Shown: positions 28,035-38,020, counted from the stretch's first letter. The stretch: 64,000 nucleotides of DNA from Pirellulaceae bacterium (GCA_026004775.1 BPJU01000005.1:292161-356160); one strand, 5' to 3'. Notes: a model not told the origin generated them from the letters alone. Made by a program: numbers and translations.

Positions 28035-29390
28035 ATGTTTCGATTGATCGGTTACCGAGCGATTGGGTGGGGCTTCATTCTCGGTGGTGTGGTGTGGCAG
28101 GTTGGATGTTCTCGGCCGGCCGCCGAGAAATCGCCGGGCCAACCTTCAGGCTCGCCACCCGCGGTTTCTCAGGCTCAACAGCCCGAGGGCCCCGCCGATG
28201 ACCCTGTCGCGCTGGAAAAACTACGCACGGTGAACGCCCGGTTGGAGTCGGATGCGTCGGGTCGGATAACGCTGGTGGATTTTTCGACTGCCACCGAATG
28301 CAACGACCAACTGCTGGAACTGGTGGCCAAGTTGCCGTCGGTACGCACACTGAATGTCTCGGGCTGGCCGGACGTCACCGACGACGGTATCGATCATCTG
28401 CTCGGCATGGAGCGTCTGGTGGTGATCGATTTGGGGGGAACATCGGTCACCGATGCGGGAGTGGCCAAACTGAAGGCGATTCGTTCTCTCGAAGATATCG
28501 ACTTGCAGCGGACCAGTATCACCGACGAGGCGATACGGGAGTTGAGCGAGTTGCCGAATCTGAAACGCCTGCGGCTGGTGCGGTGCAACCTGAGTGATCG
28601 GGCGCTGGAATATCTGAAAGACAAGACGGATCTTGAGCTGTTGGATCTTACGGACGTGGCCGGTTCGGCCGGAGGGATAACCGACGCGGGTCTGGCCCAC
28701 TTGAGCGGGCTGACAAAACTGCGCAATTTGCGGCTTTGGGGGCAGGGAATCACCGATGCCGGAATGGTCCATCTGGAAGGGCTGGTCAACCTGGTAGCTC
28801 TTGCCTTGTCAGACACCTACGTTTCGGATTCCGGAATGGCATCGATCGGTAAGCTGGCGAACCTGCAAGAACTTCGCATGTACCAGACATACTTGGGCAA
28901 CAAAGGTCTGGCTCACCTGAAGGGCTTGACGAAGCTGGAACGGCTGAACGTGCGCGCCAATGCGATCGGGGACGAGGGAATTGCGGCGTTGGCGGAGATG
29001 CCGAGCTTGAAAGTGGTGGATTTGAGCGAAACGGTCGTCGGTGACGGCGGCATGCCTTATTTGGCAAAGTTGCCGCAGCTCGAGGAGCTTAATCTGCTAC
29101 GAACACGAGTGACCGATGCAGGACTGGAGCCGCTGGTGGCCATCCGCACCTTGCGCAAACTGAATCTCGACAATGTTGCCATTACCGACAAAGGTTTGGA
29201 AATACTGGGGCGGATGAGTCAGCTTGAATGGCTCCATATCGGGCGAAATGACATCTCGGATGCAGGATTACAACACCTGCACGGCCTGAAGTCGCTCAAG
29301 ACGCTTCTTATTAACAACTGCCCCCAGGTGACTCAGCAAGGAATCGATGCGTTACGCGCGGCAATACCGGGCCTGGAAGTGCAACAGTAG
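28035..29390 (+). CDS. Leucine-rich-repeat lipoprotein
   Basis: ATG 28035 follows GGAGAG and starts a lipoprotein signal (FILGGVVWQVGCS, lipobox Cys near 25). After a Pro/Ser-rich linker there are about 14 LRRs of the GxTxVTDAGLAxL type (VIDLGGTSVTDAGVAKLKAI; LRLWGQGITDAGMVHLEGL; LNLDNVAITDKGLEILGRM). Such repeats form a curved solenoid for protein binding and are greatly expanded in planctomycetes. Exposure at a membrane surface is inferred from the lipobox. Length 451 aa. No partner is indicated by the neighbours. Confidence 0.9.
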   Translation: MFRLIGYRAIGWGFILGGVVWQVGCSRPAAEKSPGQPSGSPPAVSQAQQPEGPADDPVALEKLRTVNARLESDASGRITLVDFSTATECNDQLLELVAKLPSVRTLNVSGWPDVTDDGIDHLLGMERLVVIDLGGTSVTDAGVAKLKAIRSLEDIDLQRTSITDEAIRELSELPNLKRLRLVRCNLSDRALEYLKDKTDLELLDLTDVAGSAGGITDAGLAHLSGLTKLRNLRLWGQGITDAGMVHLEGLVNLVALALSDTYVSDSGMASIGKLANLQELRMYQTYLGNKGLAHLKGLTKLERLNVRANAIGDEGIAALAEMPSLKVVDLSETVVGDGGMPYLAKLPQLEELNLLRTRVTDAGLEPLVAIRTLRKLNLDNVAITDKGLEILGRMSQLEWLHIGRNDISDAGLQHLHGLKSLKTLLINNCPQVTQQGIDALRAAIPGLEVQQ

Positions 29391-29506
29391 TTATCCCCAA
29401 ACCACGCAGCAGCGTTCGGCAAACGCCGATCCCTGCCGCCGCATCGAGCTCCGGCGGGATCCCCTGAGGAAAGTTCGATCTCGCTCGGGCGATCCGCTGT
29501 CGCCGG

Positions 29507-30754
29507 CTATCCTGTCCAGGCATATGCCGGGTGTGTGGTGAGATAATCCCGGATGCGCTCCTTACGTTGCAGCGCTTGTTGGATACGCGAGACGGCCAAC
29601 TCCAGTCGTTCCACCGGCTCGGCGCAACTAAACCGAATGTAACCCAATCCCGCCTCACCGAAACATTCGCCACCCAAGCAGGCGACACCCCATTGGTCAT
29701 CCGCCCCTTCCAGCAGGTACATCGCCAAACCGTGCGACGAAAGTCCCGTTGACCGGCAGATCTCCGTGACGTTGGCATAGGCATAGAAAGTCCCGGCGGG
29801 CCGGGGGCAACGTATACCCGGAATGCCGTCCAGACCATCGGCCAATCGAAACACTCTCTCGCGAAATTCCGACATTTGTCGATCGCGTTCGGCTGAGTCA
29901 TTGACCAGCGCTGCGGCGCCGGCAAGCTGGGTGAACGGAGGTACGCAAGAAAGACACGTATTGATCAGTTTGGCCAGCATAGAAGTTATACGCTCGGATG
30001 AAACGGCAAATCCCAGTCTCCAGCCGCTCATGCTGTACGACTTGCTAAACGAATAAACCGCCACACACTGATCGAGCATTCCGGGGAACTGCAAAAGGGT
30101 CGAATGTTTTCCTTGCCATACCATCCGGTCATAAGGTTCATCGCTCAGAACGGCGATCTCTTTGTCGCGAATCAATTCGGCTATGGCCGCCAAATCATCC
30201 GGCGGGATAACGCTGCCGGTAGGATTGTGCGGGCTGTTGAGGAAGATGGCTTTGGCTTTGGGATCAGCCTGGACGAAGCGCCGCACATCGTCCAAATTCG
30301 GGCGAAAAGCATTGCGTTCCTCAAGCGGCGACAGAATCATCTGAGCGCCGCGACGAGCTATATTGGGCGGGTAGGTGGGGAAATAGGGACTGAACACTAA
30401 TACATGATCGCCGGGATTCAGAAAGGCTTCACAAAACAACTGCTCGAACGGTTTGGCTCCCGGCCCCGGTACGATATTTTCTGGTGTGACGTCAACACCG
30501 TATTCCCTTCGGACGTAGTCGGCCGCAGCCTGGCGGAATTCGGGTAGGCCGGACGACGGCCCGTAATGGCCCTGATCGCGTTGCAGCGCGTCGATGGCCG
30601 CAGCGACGGCGGATGGCGTGGACGGGAAAGGACTGTCGCCGATTTCCAGTTCGATGATGTCGCGTCCGGCTGTGCGCAAGCGGCGAGCCAGTGCCAGGAC
30701 GTCAAATGCCGTTTCGGTCTTGATCGATCGAGCAAAATCGCTGAACGCCAACAT
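29507..30754 (-). CDS. Class I/II pyridoxal-phosphate aminotransferase
   Basis: Fold type I aminotransferase of 415 aa. The PLP lysine is in VYSFSKSYSMSGWRLGF (Lys238); other conserved features are LEIGDSPFPSTP near the N-terminus, NSPHNPTGSVIP (the Asn of the cofactor pocket), LSDEPYDRMVW (Asp/Tyr binding PLP) and the carboxylate-binding Arg in GYIRFSCAEP. The closest general group is aspartate/aromatic/alanine-type transaminases of subfamily I-gamma; the amino-acid substrate cannot be deduced. It is divergent from the GTPase gene at 30837, with 82 bp between. Confidence 0.92.
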   Translation of the reverse strand: MLAFSDFARSIKTETAFDVLALARRLRTAGRDIIELEIGDSPFPSTPSAVAAAIDALQRDQGHYGPSSGLPEFRQAAADYVRREYGVDVTPENIVPGPGAKPFEQLFCEAFLNPGDHVLVFSPYFPTYPPNIARRGAQMILSPLEERNAFRPNLDDVRRFVQADPKAKAIFLNSPHNPTGSVIPPDDLAAIAELIRDKEIAVLSDEPYDRMVWQGKHSTLLQFPGMLDQCVAVYSFSKSYSMSGWRLGFAVSSERITSMLAKLINTCLSCVPPFTQLAGAAALVNDSAERDRQMSEFRERVFRLADGLDGIPGIRCPRPAGTFYAYANVTEICRSTGLSSHGLAMYLLEGADDQWGVACLGGECFGEAGLGYIRFSCAEPVERLELAVSRIQQALQRKERIRDYLTTHPAYAWTG

Positions 30755-30836
30755 ACGGGTCTCCTTCAGACTGGCAACTGTGGATTATCCTAAGGGAGGA
30801 GACGCGGCTGCGACAGGGTGGCCGGGAGGATCAAAT

Positions 30837-32408
30837 ATGCCCACATCTAAAGATTCAACGAAACGGCACAGCTTGATGTGGATCGCTGTAGTGATCCTGG
30901 CCGGAGTGTTGCTCATTTGGCTTCCACCGCAGATCGTGGACTATGTGGAACGCATCCGGCGGCTTGCTCCGGCATGGGCAGCCATCTACCTGGTGCTGGT
31001 GTTGTTCGGGGTCCTCTGCCTCGTGGCAGGTGGTGTATGGGGCTTGCTGGCGCTGTTGGCCCAGTCGCGCCGTCACCGCCAGGAGCAACAGCGCCGCATG
31101 CAATCGCCGCAGGAGCTGAATCTGGAAGATCAGGTCCAGGAGTTCCGGGAACATTTGGAAGATGTGCGGCAACTGGTCAATGATCCGCGAGTACCGGAAC
31201 AAGAGCGGCGGCGGTTGCACGAAATGCTCCAGCGGCTGGAACAGAAACATTCCGGCGGGCGGCTGGAGATCGTAGCCTTCGGCACGATATCCAGCGGCAA
31301 ATCCGCGCTGCTGAATCAACTGGCGGGCCGCCCGGTTTTCCAAGTCGACATCCGCGGCGGTACCACACAGACAGCGAATCGCATACCCTGGCCGGATGAT
31401 GAGCGAGTCATCCTGGTGGATACCCCGGGCTTGGGCGAAATCGAAGGCGAAGCCCACATGCAGGCCGCCATGGATACGGCCGCCACGGCTGACCTGGTGT
31501 TGCTGGTCGTCGACGGCCCTTTGCGGGATTTTGAATACACCCTTCTCGCACGGCTGCGGCAGATGGGCAAGCGCGTGCTGATCTGTCTGAACAAGAGCGA
31601 CTGGTACAAGCCGGAGGATCTCGAGCTATTGCGCGGGCAGATCGTCGAGCAAGTCTCCGCCATGGTCGATCCGCGCGATGTAGTAGCGGTAGCCGTACAG
31701 CCGGTGCCGCGTACGGTGGTGCGCGTGGAGCCGGACGGAACGGAGCGACAAGAAGTTCGTGAAGAGCCACCCCGGTTGGAACCGCTGGCTCAACGGCTGC
31801 TCGAATTGCTCCGCGACGAACGGCAACAATTGTTGATGGCCAACCTGTTGTTGCAGGCCCGAGGGATGACGGCCGGCGTTCGAGCCGAGGTGGCTCGCCT
31901 GTTGGCCGCCCAAGCCGCCGCGACCGTCGACAAGTACGCATGGGCAGCCGCGACGGCCGTGGCCGTAAGCCCATTTCTGGTCGATCTGTTGGCCGCCGGA
32001 GGTCTGAGCGCGAAGATGATCATCGATGTTGCGGCGGTTTTCAACAAACGTCTTGACATGAACGCCGCCGCGACACTTCTCAAACAGATGGCTGCCAGCT
32101 TGGCGTCAACCCTGGGAGTAAGCATTGTGACGCCGGCGCTTCTGTCCATTGTCGGATCACTGCTGAAGAGCATTCCCGGTGCAGGGACGTTGGCCGGTGG
32201 GGCGCTTCAAGCGGTTGTGCAACTGCTGCTCGTGCGATGGGTAGGACGAGTAGCCACTCGATACTACGAACAAGAATATCTCGGCCAACAACGCTCACTG
32301 GCGGAACTGGCAGCCGAAGAATGGAAACAGATTACGGCCGCCGCATCGTTGCGTAAGCTTGTTGCCGAGTACCGAGAGGGCCGCCAAACAACGCGAACCA
32401 ACGGGTAG
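30837..32408 (+). CDS. Membrane-anchored GTPase with DUF697-like domain, first of tandem pair
   Basis: Two N-terminal transmembrane helices (LMWIAVVILAGVLLIWLP; WAAIYLVLVLFGVLCLVAGG) are followed by a coiled coil, a TrmE/Era-like G domain and a hydrophobic C-terminal region like DUF697 (VAVSPFLVDLLAAGGLSAKM). G-motifs: G1 GTISSGKS (149-156), G3 DTPGLGE (Asp195), G4 NKSD (252-255). ATG 30837 follows GGGAGGA. The domain order resembles YcjX/YcjF-type and dynamin-like stress GTPases, but function is unknown. A paralogue lies 154 bp downstream, and a heptaheme cytochrome follows. Confidence 0.85.
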   Translation: MPTSKDSTKRHSLMWIAVVILAGVLLIWLPPQIVDYVERIRRLAPAWAAIYLVLVLFGVLCLVAGGVWGLLALLAQSRRHRQEQQRRMQSPQELNLEDQVQEFREHLEDVRQLVNDPRVPEQERRRLHEMLQRLEQKHSGGRLEIVAFGTISSGKSALLNQLAGRPVFQVDIRGGTTQTANRIPWPDDERVILVDTPGLGEIEGEAHMQAAMDTAATADLVLLVVDGPLRDFEYTLLARLRQMGKRVLICLNKSDWYKPEDLELLRGQIVEQVSAMVDPRDVVAVAVQPVPRTVVRVEPDGTERQEVREEPPRLEPLAQRLLELLRDERQQLLMANLLLQARGMTAGVRAEVARLLAAQAAATVDKYAWAAATAVAVSPFLVDLLAAGGLSAKMIIDVAAVFNKRLDMNAAATLLKQMAASLASTLGVSIVTPALLSIVGSLLKSIPGAGTLAGGALQAVVQLLLVRWVGRVATRYYEQEYLGQQRSLAELAAEEWKQITAAASLRKLVAEYREGRQTTRTNG

Positions 32409-32562
32409 AAAAGGCTCCGGCGCGGGCCTCAGGGACAACGGCATTCCGCCCGAGGACCCTCGCTGGCGCAGATGATTACGCAGGGATATGCTGGATACAG
32501 CAACGGCCAACGCTTTGGGAAGATAACCTCCCGTCCGGCCGTTGCTTTCAAGGAGCCGTATC

Positions 32563-33891
32563 ATGGCCAAAGAAGAAGCCACCCTCGATGATGCCGAGGA
32601 CGTGCTGCGTGAAGCCCAACAAGCAGTGGAAAAAACGATCAGAGCTCTGCGAACCTCTTCCCCCGAGGAGCGAGAGAACCTTCGGCACCTGGAACAACAG
32701 CTTTTAGAGCTGGCCAAGAAGCTTACCAACCGAACTGTGGAAATCGCCGTATTTGGAGAAATCAGTACCGGCAAATCGGCGTTAATCAACGCTTTGGCGG
32801 GCAAACAACTGGCGTCGGTGGATGTGCGAGGCGGTTGGACTCGCGAAGTGTCACGCTCATCCTGGACAGAATACTCGCTACCCGGACTTGGTCACTCCAG
32901 CGTAGTACTGGTCGATACACCGGGAATCAACGAGATCGATGGCCAAGAGCGAGCAGACCTGGCACGGCGAGCGGCTGAATTGGCCGATATCATCCTGTTC
33001 GTTACGGATTCGGATCTCAACCAGATCGAATATGAAGCGCTGGTGGAACTGGCTCGCTACAATAAGCCGATTATTGTGGTGATCAACAAGCAAGACCTGC
33101 TCACCCAGCAGCAACGGCAGAGGCTGTTGGAAGTATTGCAAGAACGTCTCAGGGATCTGGTCCCTCCTGACAGGATCGTAACGGCGGCTGCGGATCCGCG
33201 CGAGCGCGAATATTGCATTCAGAGTCCCGACGGGTCGGAACGTACCGAGTGGCGCAAACCGCCTCCCGATGTGGAAAAGCTGAAGCTGCTGGTTTTCCAG
33301 ATTCTGGAACAACAGGGTTTGGCTCTGGTAGCCGCCAACACTTTGTTATTTGCTCGTGACACGTCCGATGCGATTGTCCGCGAACGCATGCGATGCCGCA
33401 ATCAAGCGGCCGACCGCTGTATTCTCCAATTCGCCGTCCTCAAGGGAGTCACGGTAGCCGGAGCCCCAGGGATGGCGGCAGACATATTCGCGGGTCTTTC
33501 CGTCGATTTGTGGATGCTGGTGAACCTTGGGCGCATCTATGGGCTTTCCATGAACCGGCAACAGGCCTTGCACTTGATTAAGGCTCTCGCCGGCTCGGTA
33601 GGGATTATCTCGGCCACCGATTACGCCATCCATGCGGCTTCCAGCGCTTTCAAGACGCTCACCTTCGGGGCATCGATTGCCGTTACCTTGATACCGCAAG
33701 CGGTGGCTGCCGCCTTTTCTTCCTATATTGTCGGCCATGCGGCAAAATACTATTTGGAACATGGAGGCTCCTGGGGAGATAGTGATCCTCGCGAAGTCCT
33801 GCGCCGCATCCTGGCGTCGGTCGATGCCGGCGGCGTAAAACGCGAACTTCGCGAACTGATCCTGCAACGTGTGAGAAAAAACAAACGGTGA
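32563..33891 (+). CDS. GTPase with DUF697-like domain, second of tandem pair
   Basis: Paralogue of the preceding gene lacking the two N-terminal membrane helices. A short coiled coil (residues 5-55) leads into the G domain: G1 GEISTGKS (65-72), G3 DTPGINE (Asp118), G4 NKQD (175-178). The C-terminal half has hydrophobic, glycine-rich helices (GVTVAGAPGMAADIFAGLSV; GASIAVTLIPQAVAAAFSSY) as in DUF697 proteins, so it is probably membrane-associated. ATG 32563 has AAGGAG upstream. The cytochrome gene begins 28 nt after the stop, which suggests co-transcription. Confidence 0.85.
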   Translation: MAKEEATLDDAEDVLREAQQAVEKTIRALRTSSPEERENLRHLEQQLLELAKKLTNRTVEIAVFGEISTGKSALINALAGKQLASVDVRGGWTREVSRSSWTEYSLPGLGHSSVVLVDTPGINEIDGQERADLARRAAELADIILFVTDSDLNQIEYEALVELARYNKPIIVVINKQDLLTQQQRQRLLEVLQERLRDLVPPDRIVTAAADPREREYCIQSPDGSERTEWRKPPPDVEKLKLLVFQILEQQGLALVAANTLLFARDTSDAIVRERMRCRNQAADRCILQFAVLKGVTVAGAPGMAADIFAGLSVDLWMLVNLGRIYGLSMNRQQALHLIKALAGSVGIISATDYAIHAASSAFKTLTFGASIAVTLIPQAVAAAFSSYIVGHAAKYYLEHGGSWGDSDPREVLRRILASVDAGGVKRELRELILQRVRKNKR

Positions 33892-33919
33892 ACCTCTTCG
33901 TGTATGGTTGGAGGCGTGT

Positions 33920-35821
33920 ATGCGTCGGCGAGTACATCCGGCCTGGCTTCTAACACCCGTCGGACTATTGGTCATTACAATGATTTCTGTTGCGCACCTC
34001 CAGCGATACACGAAACGCTCTCCCGATCCGGCAGCTTGGCCCGAGAAGTCGTCTGGCACCGCCCGACCAGATGCGAATGTCCCCTCACCAACCGACGCGT
34101 CGGATTTGTGGAATATTCCGCCTGTGCGTAACGTGTCCGCGGATATCTCATCAGCTACGTATGTCGGTCGAGAAACCTGCCGGGAATGCCATCAGGAACA
34201 GTGGGAGTCGTATTCGAAGACGCATCATAGTCAGGCCATGGAAGAAATTGACCTTCCCCGAGAACCGCCGGATGGGCAGTTTTTCCATGAAAAAAGCCGG
34301 CGGCTGTTTATCAGCCGGCGAGACAGCGAGCATCTAGTCCATAGCGAAATACTCTTGTCCGCCCAAGGGGAAACGGTATTAGAACAGAGTTTCGCCGTTC
34401 GGTGGGCGATCGGTTCGGGACACCACTCACGGAGCTATCTTGTCGAACGGGAGGAGTTTCTCTTTGAATCGCCGCTCACCTGGTACGCGGCCCGGAACGG
34501 ATGGTGGGTCTCACCTGGATATGACAACCCGGTGCATGATAGTTTCGAGCGGCCTGTGGATGCCGGATGTGTTCATTGCCACGCCGGGCGAGTAGAAACG
34601 TTGTCGGGAAACCGGTACCGATTCGACATCCGTGAAACGGCGATCGGCTGTGAAAGTTGCCACGGTCCCGGCTCGGCGCATGTGCAGCTACAGAAGGCTT
34701 CTTCTGCTTCGGGTGAGCAGTTCATCGTGAATCCGGCGCGTCTTGGCCGCGAGTTGCAGGAATCGATTTGTGCTCTTTGCCATCTCCGCGGTGTTGCCTC
34801 GGTATTAGTGCGAGGAAGAACCGTGGAAGAGTTCCGGCCGGGTATGTATCTTGCCGATTTCCGAGTGAATTATACAACCACGGAGCAGGGTCAGATGAGT
34901 GTCGTGGGCCATGTGGAACAAATGCGGCAGAGCGCCTGCTGGCAAAAAAGTTTGCTCACCTGTACCACGTGCCATGATCCTCATCGCCCTGTGCCGGTGG
35001 AAGAACGCACCGCATACTACCGGAAAGTGTGTGTGGAATGCCATGCCCCGCCGAGTTGTGGCATAGCTGAAGCAGAACGGACGAAAACTGTTCCGGAGGA
35101 TTCATGCATTGTTTGCCACATGCCGCAAAGCCCCACGGATATTCCTCATTTCGCGTTCACGCACCATCGGATCGGCCTACATGACACACAACACCACCGA
35201 ACCGGTAGCGATGGCGCCGCCCAGGCTCGCACCATTCCCGAATTGATTCCGTTGGATGACATTTCGCATTTGCCTTCCCGCGAGCAGCGGAGGTGTTTAG
35301 GGCTGGGGTATGTCGAGGCAGGTGACAGGGCGACGGATCCGATGAGGCGGGCGGCTTATTGGCGGCGTGCTCTGGAGTTGCTGGAACCGCTCGTCGAGCA
35401 TGGACTTGACGATCCGGATGTGTGGGCCGCCCTAGCGCGGATCTATTGGCAGACCGGCCGCTGGGATCAAGCCGTCGCCGCCGCTCAGCGCGTCCAGGGT
35501 CGTGATACACCCAGCGGTGCGCTGGTGAACGCTTTATTGGTGCTGGGCGATGTCTTGGAATCCTCGGGGCATTATGCTGAAGCAGAACAAGCGGCCCAAC
35601 TGCTGCTCCAGCGGCGGCGTTTTTCGGGTGACTTGCTGCTGCTGGCAAGCAGCCAGGCACGGCAAAACCGCTGGGACGATGCTGTTCGCACCATGGAGCG
35701 GGCGGTGGCCTTGCACCCCTTCCGGCGCAATAGCCGTGCCCTGTATGCCGCGATCCTTCTGGCCGCCGGGCGCCCCGGCGAAGCCAAAATTCAACGCGAA
35801 CTCGCTGAACTGGTGCCCTGA
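33920..35821 (+). CDS. Heptaheme c-type cytochrome with C-terminal TPR repeats
   Basis: ATG 33920 follows GGAGG; the N-terminus is a hydrophobic export or anchor segment (AWLLTPVGLLVITMISVAHL). Seven CxxCH haem motifs are seen between residues 87 and 400: CRECH, CVHCH, CESCH, CALCH, CTTCH, CVECH and CIVCH, in a cytochrome c554-like arrangement (YVGRETCRECHQEQWESYSK). The final 200 residues form TPR helices (ALARIYWQTGRWDQAVAAAQ; QARQNRWDDAVRTMERAVAL). It is an extracytoplasmic electron-transfer or redox protein docking to a partner through the TPRs; partner and substrate are unknown. Confidence 0.88.
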   Translation: MRRRVHPAWLLTPVGLLVITMISVAHLQRYTKRSPDPAAWPEKSSGTARPDANVPSPTDASDLWNIPPVRNVSADISSATYVGRETCRECHQEQWESYSKTHHSQAMEEIDLPREPPDGQFFHEKSRRLFISRRDSEHLVHSEILLSAQGETVLEQSFAVRWAIGSGHHSRSYLVEREEFLFESPLTWYAARNGWWVSPGYDNPVHDSFERPVDAGCVHCHAGRVETLSGNRYRFDIRETAIGCESCHGPGSAHVQLQKASSASGEQFIVNPARLGRELQESICALCHLRGVASVLVRGRTVEEFRPGMYLADFRVNYTTTEQGQMSVVGHVEQMRQSACWQKSLLTCTTCHDPHRPVPVEERTAYYRKVCVECHAPPSCGIAEAERTKTVPEDSCIVCHMPQSPTDIPHFAFTHHRIGLHDTQHHRTGSDGAAQARTIPELIPLDDISHLPSREQRRCLGLGYVEAGDRATDPMRRAAYWRRALELLEPLVEHGLDDPDVWAALARIYWQTGRWDQAVAAAQRVQGRDTPSGALVNALLVLGDVLESSGHYAEAEQAAQLLLQRRRFSGDLLLLASSQARQNRWDDAVRTMERAVALHPFRRNSRALYAAILLAAGRPGEAKIQRELAELVP

Positions 35822-35953
35822 ACAACGTTATGTACTCGCCAAGCCGCATGTCCGATCGGAACTGTATCTTGCATGCTTCACATCCACTTCCCCGCTACTT
35901 TTCGAGTAATCGTTTGCGCTGTCTTTCAAGGGTCGTCCGGTGCTTCACCTTCG

Positions 35954-36117
35954 CAGGTGCGGAACACTTGCGTGTTCCGCATACGGAAAGCGGACGCTTC
36001 GCGAGGATTTTCGGAATGCGGAAGTCTTGCGGCGGAACGCTGGCGCGTTCCGCCTTGCGACTTCCGCTACCCCATAAACCAATATCGTGTTCGTCATTTG
36101 CTAACCGTGAACGGTTA
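35954..36117 (+). repeat. Dispersed palindromic element, copy B
   Basis: Matches most of the complete copy at 51677-51885 but lacks its left terminal repeat. It has a first hairpin (GCGGAACAC/GTGTTCCGC), then a 10-bp stem 36031-36040/36045-36054 with loop TGGC whose inner base pairs differ from copy C while remaining paired, and ends in TAACCGTGAACGGTTA (36102-36117). It lies upstream of the flavin oxidase gene; the surrounding 35822-36208 holds no gene. Confidence 0.85.
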
Positions 36118-36208
36118 CCTTTTTGATTTCTTTCCATATTCGTTATGATTTCGATCACCTTTGCGAAACACCACACGAGGGATTGTTCAAGAAGTATGAG
36201 GTGCTTCG

Positions 36209-37330
36209 GTGTCGACGTACGATGTCATCGTAATCGGAGTGGGCGGTGTGGGGAGTGCTGCGCTCTACCATGCCGCCAGGCGAGGTCTACGAGTATTGGG
36301 GATTGACCGCTTCGCGCCAGGCCATTCGCGAGGAAGTTCGCACGGGCAGACGCGTGCCATCCGTATGGCCTATTTCGAGCACCCCGACTACGTACCGCTC
36401 TTGCGGCAAGCCTATCAATTATGGGAAGAACTGGAAGAGCACGTAGGCCGGCTCCTTTTCGACCGCGTGGGGCTTTTGGAAGTTGGTCCTCCTGACGGGC
36501 TGGTGGTACCCGGAGTTCTGCGCAGTGCCGCCCAGCACAACCTACCGGTGCAACAGTGCGATGGCGACGAGCTGTCCAGGCGGTTTCCCGGCTTCCGAAT
36601 GCCCGAAGGGACCGTAGCGGTTTTCGAAGAGAATGCCGGGTATTTGCTGGTCGAACAGTGCGTCCAAGCCCATGTGGAAATGGCCGTGCGTCACGGAGCG
36701 GAGCTGTTACTGGGCCAAACGGTGCGCCGCATCGATCAATCGGAAGCGGAATTTGTGATCGTTACCGACGGCACTGCGGTGCGCTCGCGGTACCTGGTTG
36801 TCGCGCCAGGCCCATGGGCCCCGCAAGTGCTCCGGCCGCTGAAGCTCCCGCTCCATGTGCTTATCAAACACCAGTACTGGTACCCGGTCCGAGAGCCTGG
36901 CTATGATCGCCAGGCGGGCTGTCCTGTGTTCTTTTTTGAAATAGGAAGCGAATTCTTCTACGGTTTTCCTCGCATCGACGAACGAGGTGTAAAAGTAGCG
37001 CGCCACACCGGAGGTGAACCTTGCAGCGATCCGCTGGAAGTCCCCGAGACAACTGACCCGGTTGACCAGTCACTGGTGGAACGGTTCCTGGAGACTACGA
37101 TGCCCGGCGTGGGCCGGCCGGCGTGCGGCCATTCGATCTGTTTTTATACGATGTCGCCTGATGGACATTTCTATGTCGACTGGTTTCCAGACACGCAACG
37201 AGCGGCGTTTGTGGCAGGGTTATCCGGGCACGGCTTCAAGTTCACATCAGTCCTGGGAAAAGCTCTTATCGAAATGTGTGTCGATCAGAACCGTTGGCCC
37301 GAACTGGAATTCCTTCGGGTGGACCGATAA
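36209..37330 (+). CDS. FAD-dependent amine oxidase of the SolA/sarcosine oxidase type
   Basis: A DAO-family flavoprotein. The dinucleotide-binding motif is at the N-terminus (DVIVIGVGGVGSAALYHAAR), followed by the substrate/FAD region DRFAPGHSRGSSHGQTRAIR typical of monomeric sarcosine oxidase and N-methyltryptophan oxidase, and the C-terminal CFYTMSPDGHFYVDWFPD with GLSGHGFKFTSVLGKAL, where the Cys (SICFYTMSPD) is the residue that binds FAD covalently in the family. It oxidises a secondary or N-methyl amine to imine and hydrogen peroxide; the substrate is uncertain. The GTG start has GAGGTG upstream. Length 373 aa is normal. Confidence 0.9.
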   Translation: MSTYDVIVIGVGGVGSAALYHAARRGLRVLGIDRFAPGHSRGSSHGQTRAIRMAYFEHPDYVPLLRQAYQLWEELEEHVGRLLFDRVGLLEVGPPDGLVVPGVLRSAAQHNLPVQQCDGDELSRRFPGFRMPEGTVAVFEENAGYLLVEQCVQAHVEMAVRHGAELLLGQTVRRIDQSEAEFVIVTDGTAVRSRYLVVAPGPWAPQVLRPLKLPLHVLIKHQYWYPVREPGYDRQAGCPVFFFEIGSEFFYGFPRIDERGVKVARHTGGEPCSDPLEVPETTDPVDQSLVERFLETTMPGVGRPACGHSICFYTMSPDGHFYVDWFPDTQRAAFVAGLSGHGFKFTSVLGKALIEMCVDQNRWPELEFLRVDR

Positions 37331-37509
37331 GTACAGATTTTTGTGACCGACACGCCCGCTGGCCTTAGCAATGCTTCCCCGTCCGGAAACTACTACGGAT
37401 ACTTTCCTGCTAGTAGGAATAGCCGTGAAATGACGATGCATACCCAAGTAACAGCTTTTAGGAAAGCCGCTTGCCTTCCCGGGAAAGAGGACGAAGAAAA
37501 ACTTACAAA

Positions 37510-38020
37510 CCCCACTCCCTCTCCCCCTTTAGGGGGAGAGGGCCAGGATGAGGGGGCTTTCGCGCGAAAGAGCAAGGGGCGGGGGGCTTAGTTAACGCTA
37601 CGCCGTATACAGGGCCAGGAAACGGTCTCTTCGCGACGACCGCCGAACCGCCGTGCCAATAAAACCCCACTCCCTCTCCCCCTTTAGGGGGAGAGGGCCA
37701 GGATGAGGGGGGCTTTCGCGCGAAAGGGCAAGGGGCGGGGGGCTTAGTTAACGCTACGCCGTATACAGGGCCAGGAAACGGTCTCTTCGCGACCATCGCC
37801 GAACCGCCGTGCCAATAAAACCCCACTCCCTCTCCCCCTTTAGGGGGAGAGGGCCGGGGTGAGGGGGTTTTCGCGGGAAAGGGCAAGGGGCGGGGGGCTT
37901 AGCTAACGCTACGCCGTATACAGGGCCAGGAAACGGTCTCTTCGCGACCATCGCCGAACCGCCGTGCCAATAAAACCCCACTCCCTCTCCCCCTTTAGGG
38001 GGAGAGGGCCGGGGTGAGGG
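37510..38020. repeat. 155-bp tandem blocks at left edge of the array
   Basis: Block starts at 37510, 37665, 37821 and 37976 give a period of 155-156 bp. Each block holds the TTTA hairpin, a G-rich tract (GGGGCGGGGGGCTTAG) and a unique-looking segment around GCCGTATACAGGGCCAGG. The same block occurs once or twice within each larger unit. Proline-rich open frames on the minus strand are artefacts of these repeats. Confidence 0.9.

Noticed and set aside
37503..37981. Proline-rich minus-strand ORFs (SPPKGGEG, LPLKGERE)
   Set aside because: Translations of G-rich hairpin repeats in several frames, without ribosome sites; a well-known type of spurious protein.
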